Made by a program: the position numbers and the translations under genes. A stretch of 64,000 bases of DNA from Callorhinus ursinus (taxonomy: Eukaryota > Chordata > Mammalia > Carnivora > Otariidae): contig NW_020312967.1 of assembly GCF_003265705.1 (NCBI RefSeq), forward strand, positions 561,683 to 625,682. Reading direction: 5' to 3'. Position 1 is the first letter of the stretch, and every line of letters starts with the position of its first letter. Under the pieces are notes generated by a model, which was not told the DNA's origin, did not search any database, and worked only from the letters and a program-made list of their open reading frames with translations. This document shows, one piece after another, positions 56,290 to 64,000 of the stretch.

Positions 56290-56977
56290 AATATGGACAT
56301 GGCGATTGATGGGCCTTTACCTCCCCATTTGGGAAGTGGGTGAGAAACATGTTCATTTTAGGTAGAACAGTTATTCTGTGGATTCTGTGGATAATATTCT
56401 ATGAAACAGGTTATGGTGTGGGAAGTAAATATGGGCAGAGGAGGGCAATGAATCCTGAGAAGCAAAATAAGGGTGGACTGTGGAGGTCACAGACGGTTTC
56501 TGTCATATTCCTCCACTGTAATTTTCCTGCATTGCTCTGTGCATAGTAAAGACATTTCCCATATTTCCTTGTCTGCTGCCTTCTAGATATGTTTGCCCAA
56601 TGGGAAGTACTAGGGGAAAACCAGAGGAAAAGGAAGAAGCCAGCATATTTCTTCTTTCTTCCCTCTATCTGGTGGCATCTCGAAGCAGGTGCATCTTCTC
56701 TAGGGTCCAACCTCCTGCTGGGGTGTCCATCACTCTATCTTCTAGACCTAGGAGGGGAAGCTCCTAGGGGTCCCAGTTCCAGCCACACATCGTTGGCTTC
56801 TGGGTTCCTGTAACATCTCATAGTAATCTTCTGCTGTTGCTGATTTCTAGGCTGCTCACTGCCTCTGTTTGGCTTTTTGACATTCCCATCACTATGTAAA
56901 CAATGCCCTGTATTAAATTCTCTTTGTTTGAAAAATAGCTCCTTTTGTTTGAAATACCTGGACCTGATTGATACAAG
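56290..56977 (+). mobile_element. LTR-like sequence, probable 3' LTR of the ERVL remnant
   Basis: The end (CCCTGTATTAAATTCTCTTTG, TTTGTTTGAAATACCTGG, TTGATACAAG) is the ERVL-class LTR polyadenylation and 3' end, similar to 53010-53095. Frames up to 99 codons across it are not supported as genes. The 5' limit is approximate. Confidence 0.5.
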
Positions 56978-57059
56978 AAGTGAAAAACCTGGACAAACAA
57001 AGAGAACATTGGTCATTTCAATTTCAGCTCAGGCTGTTATTCCAAGTGGCATTGAGTAA

Positions 57060-57505
57060 ACTTGTTAATCCTCTTTGATGTGGTATAAAGCTGAAGGTCC
57101 TTCTTGTCACACGAGCCCTTCCCTAATATGGTTTCTTCCTGTCTCTTCAACTTATCTTCTGACAGCTGCCCACCTCACCCCACAGTTTAGCCATTCAGAA
57201 TCTCTCGCCCTTCCCCAAGTGAGTGCGATATTGTTCTACTCCGTGCTTCTGCCAACTCTGAAAAGCCACGACTTTTGAATTCTGACTTACTTTCTCAAGA
57301 CTGAGTTCAGGTGCCTCTTGCAACGTGACACCTTAGCTGACATGTAGAAGAATGGATGCCTCTGCTCTTTGTGACCCAATCTGTATTCCACATATTTACA
57401 TGCATATTTACTCTGCAAAACCCTATCAGCTCCTTTTAGATAAGGAATTAGTCAATTCTGTATCCTTGCACGCGGAAGGCTACCAGGTTTTTGCTGAATG
57501 AATCA
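57060..57505 (+). mobile_element. L2 3' part
   Basis: GAGCCCTTCCCTAATATGG, CAGGTGCCTCTTGCAACGTGACACC, TAGCTGACATGTAGAAG, CCTATCAGCTCCTTTTAGATAAGG and ACCAGGTTTTTGCTGAATGAATC follow the L2 C-terminal coding and 3' UTR outline. Confidence 0.7.
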
Positions 57506-57509
57506 TTGC

Positions 57510-58290
57510 AAAAAGAATGGGGGATGAGTCATGTTTGTACTGGGTATTTCTTAAAGATCAACCCATTATCTTCCTGGTAGCAAGGTAAATGTTGTCAGTC
57601 ATCAAAAGTGACTCTATACCTAGAAATATTAGATAATAGCCTATGGCCATAGCCTGCCTTCTGTATAAAGAAGTGGAGCTCATTTGGAAGACATCTGTAC
57701 ATCACTTGGGCCCTCCAACTAGATAAAGAAAAATCTAACAGTCTGCCAGCAGCTTGCTTGTTTCATTGTGGCTTGTTTTCCAGCCCATAGGATATTGGCC
57801 ACAATCCCAATGAACAAATGTTGATGAGACTGAAGGAGGGCAGGCTGTGAAAATGGAATAAACAATGGCCCTCGAACGTGTTGGAATAAAGCATATTTAA
57901 TGTGTTTGGAACTCACGTTAACAATCATTCTAGATTATTGAGTAGACCTTCATTTTCTAGTTACTGGAGTATTGCAGTTGCCTTTGTGGGGGTTGGAGCT
58001 ACTGTCCCAGCAAAACAGTTCAATCATAGTGGCCCCTTCAGTGATAGTGACATAACCATCGCTGTGCTCTCCAGGAGTTTTTCCTCCTTTCGCCAAATCT
58101 AATGCACCATGAGTGTTTCTCTTGGGTGAGAGGTAAAAATGATTTGTAGAAACCTGTGGAGGCTTGGGGCCCAGTTTTCTACTATTTTAGTGATGATTTA
58201 TGCTTCTTTATGATCCTGAAATGCTGCACTCTGAGAAGGTTTGCAATTTTGTGGTTCTGCTGGTTTCAAACCCACCAGCATTAAGCCTAT
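57510..58290. other. No recognised feature
   Basis: Unique-looking sequence; no repeat or exon recognised. Confidence 0.4.
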
Positions 58291-58790
58291 TGCATTAGCA
58301 GGATGGATTTTCACCACCCTTGCCTCCCCGCCCTGGCAGGCCAAGGCAGGGTTGGAGGTTGGAGAGACTTGCCCTCACTCTCCTCTCCTGGGCAAGCCAC
58401 TCCAAGTAAGTCACAAGTAAAAAATGCATCCTGTCAGGCCTCTGATATTCATCAGCATTTCTGAGATCCAATTGAAAAGTCTGTTTTGGCTTTGCCTGGG
58501 GGAGAACGGGCGAATGTCCGCTCCTAACATTTCTAGTGTCTGGAAAGATCCAGTCTTGTGCCTGAGGCAAAGGGCATTAAAAAGAAGAGCTCTGCTGTCG
58601 CCTGCTTCAAATTGTTTTTGCCTGCAGCACCTAAGAAAAGTGCGCTGAAGAGAGAGGAGACGGGAAAGAAGGGCTGCCTTTTCTCTCTAGGCAGCAAAGA
58701 GAGGCAGGGGCATATGATGTTTAGGGCACAAAACCTTCGCAACTAAAATCAAGGGGTGATGAAGTAAGTTATTCTCACTGAGCTTTAAAT
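58290..58790. promoter_or_regulatory. Repeat-free GC-richer block, candidate regulatory or transcribed DNA
   Basis: About 500 bases free of recognised repeats, with scattered CpGs unusual for the neighbourhood (CCCGCCCTGG, GAACGGGCGAATGTCCGC, GTGCGCTG). A GTAAGT word at 58406 and TTTTCTCTCTAG at 58679-58690 could be splice-like. Overlapping frames of 62-91 codons exist on both strands. No gene recognised. Confidence 0.3.
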
Positions 58791-59000
58791 GTCAAATACT
58801 GCCCTCTCTTCTTTTTTACTATTATTTTTTTCACCCTGATCAAATAGTTTATTCTCAACATCAGTAACCCATATCTCAGGATAATTGAAGGGGGTTGAAT
58901 TATACCATTGTTCCCCAAACTCTATTTCTTGAGGTGGGTGTTTCAGGGAATAAAAGTTTCAATTACAAGTAAGTTTAAGAGGAAAGACTTACTATATCCT

Positions 59001-59522
59001 TCTGTGTTTGTTTTCTATGATACTGTAACAAATTGCCACAGATTTAGTGGCTTAAAACAACACAAATTTATTCTCTTATAATTGTGGGGGTCAGAAGTTC
59101 AAGATGGGTGTCAACTGGGCCCAAATCAAGGTGTTGGCAAGGTTCTGTTCCTCCTAGAGGCTCTAGAGTTCATTCATCTCCTCGTCTTTTCCAGCTTGGA
59201 TTGTGTCTTGGACCGTCTTATCTCTGACCTCTATGTCTGTCATCATATCACATCTTCTCTGGGAAGAAGATGAATGATATTTTTAAAAATTCAATCATGT
59301 TTTATGCTATTCAATAAATAAATGTGACCTTCACATTCCTGTCTCTTTGATATAAGGACCCTTGTGATGACATTAGGCCCACCAGGATGATCCAGGACAG
59401 TCTCCCATCTCAGGATCCTTAATTTAATCACATCAGCAAAGTCTCTATTGCCATGTCACATACTCACGGGTTTGGGATTAGGATGTGGGCATCTTGGGGG
59501 ACCATTTATTCTGTCTACCACA
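59001..59522 (-). mobile_element. MLT1-type MaLR solo LTR, reverse
   Basis: TGTAACAAATTGCCACAGATTTAGTGGCTTAAAACAACAC...GGGTCAGAAGTTCAAGATGGGTG...GACCCTTGTGATGACATTAGGCCCACC...GACCATTTATTCTGTCTACCACA is an MLT1 in reverse, with an insertion or divergence near 59273-59325. The same LTR subfamily as 49018-49735 in opposite orientation. Confidence 0.9.
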
Positions 59523-59769
59523 CTCTCACTCATGGAAATTAACAATGCTTCATAGCACCTTACAGGTTCTGCAAAGTTTTGTAAGAAATTATGTTTTCTT
59601 TTCCTTAACCCGGAGGGTCCCAAACCTATTGCCATTTTCTCTTTATTTCCAAGAATACTTGCTCTTATAGGGAACACAGCTTAAGAAATGGAAGACTAAA
59701 TAATTTCAGCTTTAAGCATTTAATATCTGTGACCTTATTGCCACATTTCAACCCTTCCTTGGGTTAATG

Positions 59770-59960
59770 GGACAGGAATGGGCTCAGAATGGGCTCTGGT
59801 ACTTTTTTCATAAGAGTGCCCTTGGGCAAACTATATAAAATTACAGAGCCTCAGTTTCTTCCTCTGTGAAATGGATAAGGATGAACTGCTTCACTGGATT
59901 GTTATGTGGATCTGGAGCAATGATATGTGAGAAATTTCCATATAAATTATAGAAAGTCAA
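59770..59960 (+). mobile_element. MIR
   Basis: GTGCCCTTGGGCAAACTATATAAAATTACAGAGCCTCAGTTTCTTCCTCTGTGAAATGGATAAGGATG...GGATTGTTATGTGGATC is a clear MIR. Confidence 0.88.
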
Positions 59961-59964
59961 ATAA

Positions 59965-60445
59965 TGTCGGTTTCAATATCCTAGGATAAATAAGTTGCCA
60001 TACAATAAAGTTGCAACCAATTTTCATAATAATTTTCTCCATCTACCTCCCTTGTGCAGTTGATTAGTTATAATAACTTTTCTTTTGAGATATTCTAGAA
60101 GCTTTGGATACTCTTGACTGTTGTTTTTAATTATGGTACTTCTTAAATCTAGGAACCAGGAATCTGTGATATACAAAATACTTATATGTGTTGCATCATC
60201 TCATCCTTGTGACTAATTTGGGGGATTATATGAAAAGTGTTTTTCTTTCCTGATTTCATTCTTATGAACCATGTTCACTCCTAGGCTTTCTCTTATTTTT
60301 ACTGGTATCTACCCACAGACTACAAATGAGTTTTAAATGAATTATAACTGAGTTATTAAATTATCTACTGTTTAGGATAACCTTCACTCATGCTTATTTC
60401 TATTTTGAGTATGTGGTAATAATTTTGATTGTTCACACATGTTCC
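59965..60445. other. No recognised feature
   Basis: AT-rich unique-looking sequence. Confidence 0.4.
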
Positions 60446-60449
60446 ATCT

Positions 60450-60785
60450 CATTTCCTTCCATACACATGGTAAATTCATGGTTCCCCTCCCCTGTGAACT
60501 TAGGATTTATGCAACTGGCTTTAGCCAATAAAATGTAAGTGGAGGGAGCTTTCGAGCCAGTGTGCAGGTCAAGATCTTCCTTCTGATTGTGCTGGAGCGT
60601 GTGACGGTATGTGCCAGACGGTGCTCTCTCCGCCTGTATCCCCAAAGGATTATGAAAAAGAGGTCTGTCTGTTGAACCCTCTTGGACTTGGATGTGTGTG
60701 AAAATAAACTTCCATTGGGTCACACCCTCTAAGATTTGGGCGTTCTCTTTATTGCAGTTTAACCTGGTTGAAACAATGTAGAATC
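60450..60785 (+). mobile_element. MLT1-like LTR, diverged
   Basis: GCAACTGGCTTTAGCCAATAAAATGTAAGTGG...GTGAAAATAAACTTCC...GATTTGGGCGTTCTCTTTATTGCAG...CCTGGTTGAAAC fits the order of an MLT1-class LTR including its AATAAA region. Confidence 0.55.
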
Positions 60786-60939
60786 CTTTAATGGATCCCC
60801 CTTACCTTTAAGCATATGAAAGCATATGTATGAAAGTTCTTGGTAAACTATAAAAAGGACTGGAAAAGTTCCTTTTGTTACCATAGAGACAGCTCAGAGC
60901 TAAAGCAATAGGGAAATTTGCACGGAAAATAGAAAGATC

Positions 60940-61090
60940 ATGGGATTTGGATCAGATGACCTGGTCCTACTCCCGCCTTCATTGTTATTCACCTTTTATG
61001 TAAATTTTATAAATTGAATAGCATAAAACATGATTGAATTTTTAAAAATATCATCCCTACCTAGGAAAGTGATTCAGAGTGCATGGAAGT
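60940..61090 (+). mobile_element. MIR-like, diverged
   Basis: GATCATGGGATTTGGATCAGATGACCTGGTCC resembles the MIR 5' half; the remainder is strongly diverged. Confidence 0.45.
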
Positions 61091-61905
61091 GTTCTCACAA
61101 TTAATTACCACAGCCTTGTTAAGACAGAGTAAAATTTTACTTATTCTCAGAAATTGTTTACTAAGTAATAGGAATGAAGTTATTTATTGAGTCCCTCTTT
61201 TTCTCCTCCCTTTAGATCTTTTGATTAAAACCTGTTTTGAGTAAATAGAGCATCTCTTGGGATTGATTTATGACCTAATGACTGCTGCCTCCATTACTTG
61301 GTTTAGGGGGTGCCAGTGAAGAGAGAAGTAGCTTGGAAATGCAAGTTATTTCCTGAAGAGTAAGCCACACTGGTAAATCCTAAACCTGAATGCAAATGGC
61401 AGATATTGCAGTCATTCCTAGGAGCCACTTTGTACTGAGGTGGGGGACACAGCAGTGATGTCTTGGAGCATGAGGTTGCTGGCCATCTCAACTTTCAAGA
61501 AGCTGTGGTAGCAGTGCTTGGGGTGGGGGAGCAGATAAGCTCCAGAGCTCCAGCGTAAGCAAAGGGAAAGAAAAGCTGAATTCTTGAAGACAAGCTTCCT
61601 ACTTTGAAAATTTGCCTGGGGCCTTCCTAAGTGCTCCTGAGCTGTAGCCAGACACAGGAGACAACTATTGATACTATAGCTTGCCTCCTCTTTAATCCTC
61701 CCTATCATTTCCTGGCCCTGTGTTCATTAGCAGCTCCCAAGAGGCGCCCTGTCTGCTCACCTGTCATGGCTACTTTTGGGAACTAAAAAGGATTTAGAGA
61801 CAATGCAGCTTCTATCCTTTCTCAGCAAGGATGGCATTTTTCGTCGCTGTCCTCCTATTGAGCTTTTTTTTTTTTTTTTTTTTTAATTACATTAGGAAGC
61901 TCAGT
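61091..61905. other. Unique-looking sequence with a poly-T run
   Basis: No repeat or gene recognised. A run of about 20 T lies at 61866-61884. Confidence 0.4.
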
Positions 61906-61909
61906 ACAG

Positions 61910-61990
61910 ATAGTAGAAAGATGAGCTTTGGAGTCAGATGGTCGGTCAGATGGCAAGGGCTCTGGTCTCACCTCCATCAATTACTTATGA
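61910..61990 (+). mobile_element. MIR 5' fragment
   Basis: GTAGAAAGATGAGCTTTGGAGTCAGATGG...CTCTGGTCTCACCTCCATCAATTACTTATG matches the MIR tRNA-related and core start. Confidence 0.65.
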
Positions 61991-61994
61991 TGGC

Positions 61995-62565
61995 AACATA
62001 CTGAAACGTTTTTTTAAGGGTTTAAATACTGCTTCTATCTCTAATCACATTATACATAATGTGCAGAATGGTTCTAATGGTGAATTCCTTATAGACATAC
62101 TGGAAATTTGGTCTTGGATTTTTCTGCCAGTAATTCTTAACCTGACAGAGAGTGGGATTTGAATTTAATATTACACATTCTGGCTCACTGAGGAGGTTAA
62201 CATCATAACAAAATTCTAGCAATTATTTATAGGCACGTAGGGGAGAATTGTGTGGGTCTCACAGTGGTCCACTCTCTACAGTCCATCTGCTACAGGAGGT
62301 TCAAATGGGACAAACGGGTATAGACAGTGTTGGTGAATTCCTTTGCAACTGGTACCCTGTCTCCTTTTTTTTTTCCTATGGGGACCACCATACAGAGTGT
62401 TGCAAGCACGGCATCTACTTATGAGGAGGAACTTAGGATATAAGCTTTGTTTTATTTTGTTTTTTCCTTCATCATGATGAGAAATAAGAATCCAGGGGAT
62501 GGCTACTCCAAATACCTCACAGTTTAATGAAGCTACATTTTGGCCAAACCTCTACTGACTTACAG
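61995..62565. other. No recognised feature
   Basis: Unique-looking sequence; no repeat or gene recognised. Confidence 0.4.
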
Positions 62566-62569
62566 TGAC

Positions 62570-63124
62570 AGATTAAGGATGGACGTAAATTCTTTGACAC
62601 TCCTTCCATTGAGAGGAGAGATCTATTTATCCTCTCCTTGAATGTGGGATGGTTTGTGACTGCTTTGACCAATGGCATATGGCAAAATAACGTCATTCGA
62701 GTGTCAGATGTGTAAAAGAGGTCTGGCAGCTTCTATGTTGTTCTCTTGGAAGCCAGCTGCCAGGTTGGAAGGGAGACTATCTTGAAACAATCACTTTGTA
62801 AGAATCCCAGGCCCCATGAATGAATCCCCAAGAATAGGGCATCATAGAGAAAGAATGAAGGAGGGGAGAAGGAAAGAGAACAGGAAGGGGGGGAATGCCA
62901 AGGAACCCCGAAGCTTCCAGTATACAGTACAGAGGCCATCTTTAAAGTGGATCCTTCAGTCCCAGCCACCAGCTAATGCCATGTGGATCAGAGACCAACC
63001 ACCCAACCAAGCTCATTCTGAATCCCTGACTTATCAAACTGAAAGCAAGTGAAGTGGTTGCTTTAAGTCATTTGGGGTAATTTTTTTGCGGTAGTTTGTG
63101 TTGCGGTAATAGATAACCTGATAA
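62570..63124 (+). mobile_element. MLT1-type MaLR LTR
   Basis: GACCAATGGCATATGGC, TGTTGTTCTCTTGGAAGCCAGCTGCC and the end GCTTTAAGTCATTTGGGGTAATTTTTTTGCGG...GTAATAGATAACCTGATA identify an MLT1-class LTR. A purine-rich stretch at 62845-62895 is local bias. Confidence 0.75.
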
Positions 63125-63129
63125 ATCAG

Positions 63130-63920
63130 CTTTATAACCCTAAGGTCGGTCATTTTTTTTTTTTTTTAATTTTGGGGTTTGTTTTTATCCTTAATTCCTT
63201 GGGAATGGTTATCCCATTTGAATTAAGAGAACACTGGATTTCTTCACACATTGTTCCAAGTAGCCACAGGGTCAGTGTGTCTCCAGGAACCTGAGGTAGC
63301 AATGGGAAAACTAGGGCAGCTGCAGAGAGGAGAGAATATGGGGAGAATAAGAGGAGCCAGAGTAAAGGACACAGGGTCTGAGAAATGTTCAATGCATCAC
63401 TATCCTCTGTCCTGGGCACTCTGACCACCACACCAAAGCATCCTATTGCTTGAGGTATATGGGGTCTGATGAGCAGCATCCAACTGGCTTATGCCTGTCG
63501 CCTTCCATAATGTGCTTGGCCAAGTGGTAGAGCAGAATCTCTATCTTATGCTCTTCCTTCTTTGGAAAGTCCTTCCTATTCTCTTTTTTTAAAAACCCGA
63601 TCAGCTCTTACCTATCATGTGAGACAGCTCTGGGAAAACTCATCCAGGCTTATCTAGATGCTCTTCCTCCTTCGTGCTTCCATGGCAACCTGAGCTCACC
63701 CCTGTCATTTAAAACGCCATTTTGAATCATTTGCCAATGTTTTGGTCATTTCCAGGAATGGCGGATTTCCCAAGGGCAGAAAGCGTTTCTTGTTGATTTC
63801 AGTGTCTATCAAGTGTAGAGAAAGGAATTTGGAACTTAGATGCCCCAGGAGCACTTCATTGCACAGAACTGAAAGGAATCATCTTGTGCAGAGATAGTTT
63901 CTCTGGTGATTTCTAAACTA
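63130..63920. other. Unique-looking sequence with a poly-T run
   Basis: A T run at 63151-63167, then GC-moderate sequence. The 109-codon minus frame at 63150-63479 ends in a poly-Lys run encoded by the T run and is not a gene. Confidence 0.4.
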
Positions 63921-63924
63921 TTGA

Positions 63925-64000
63925 GCACATTATGCTAAGCAAGACAAGTCAGACAGAGAAAGACAAGTACCATATGATATCACCTGTATGTAGAATCTAA
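63925..64000 (+). mobile_element. L1 fragment continuing past the window
   Basis: GCACATTATGCTAAGCAAGACAAGTCAGACAGAGAAAGACAAGTACCATATGATATCACC is the L1 ORF2 C-terminal to 3' UTR junction region. The element runs off the right edge. Confidence 0.75.

Noticed and set aside
63150..63479. 109-codon minus frame
   Set aside because: It ends in a poly-Lys run encoded by a T-run and has no domain features. Kept as unassigned sequence.

Overview
The window is vertebrate nuclear DNA: AT-rich, dominated by interspersed repeats, with no recognisable host protein-coding gene, rRNA, tRNA gene, operon, CRISPR array or prokaryotic signal. The host is almost certainly a carnivoran mammal. Ten copies of the tRNA-Lys-derived CAN-SINE (SINEC) and several L1s with the carnivore-type 3' UTR are present. 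The SINE body (a head reading like GGGCGCCTGGGTGGCTCAG and a middle reading GGTCATGATCC) looks like the arctoid form (bear, seal, mustelid or panda) rather than the canid SINEC_Cf. That species-level inference is from memory of the families. Older mammalian repeats (L2, MIR, L1M, MLT1/ERVL, a hAT MITE) form the background. The window therefore looks like a gene-poor intergenic region or the interior of a large intron.

Layout. 1-1260: probable ancient ERVL/MaLR-type internal sequence in reverse. 1761-5587: a 5'-complete but internally deleted L1 with target-site duplications (TSDs). 5709-5946: SINEC with perfect TSDs. 6750-9000: LTR-like and L1M remnants. 9590-10205: L2. 10490-11380: L1M. 11831-12025: SINEC. 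12590-13330: repeat-free block, candidate regulatory DNA. 13580-14925: L1M and MIRs. 16291-16737: MLT1. 17390-17837: carnivore L1 3' end. 19290-20085: L1M/HAL1 ORF1-like. 20640-21170: unknown LTR-like. 21690-22600: L1M split by a hAT MITE. 22630-25900: MLT1, four SINECs and MIR. 26000-34350: mostly unique sequence with L2/MIR/L1M fragments. 34800-40730: MIR, L2, L1M. 40850-41160: nested L1M+SINE. 41990-45765: a 3.8-kb carnivore L1 in reverse, itself carrying a second truncated L1. 49018-49735: MLT1 split by a SINEC. 51130-52740: ancient L2 split by a SINEC. 52880-56977: degraded ERVL provirus with LTR-like ends and an L1M insertion. 57060-63125: L2, repeat-free block, MLT1s, MIRs. 63925-64000: L1 fragment running off the end.

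There is no gene network here. The biology is retrotransposition history: which elements inserted into which, duplications at their targets, and decay of their reading frames. I found no convincing new biological system. The most useful second looks are the L1 with a whole 5' UTR but most of ORF2 missing and a long antisense frame across its promoter, an open 57-bp cryptic exon in the ERVL remnant, the triple target-site copy at 40850-41160, the textbook 8-bp TSD around the hAT MITE, a perfect 12-bp hairpin at 28065, and three repeat-free blocks. All family names rest on recall of consensus sequences; RepeatMasker was not run.
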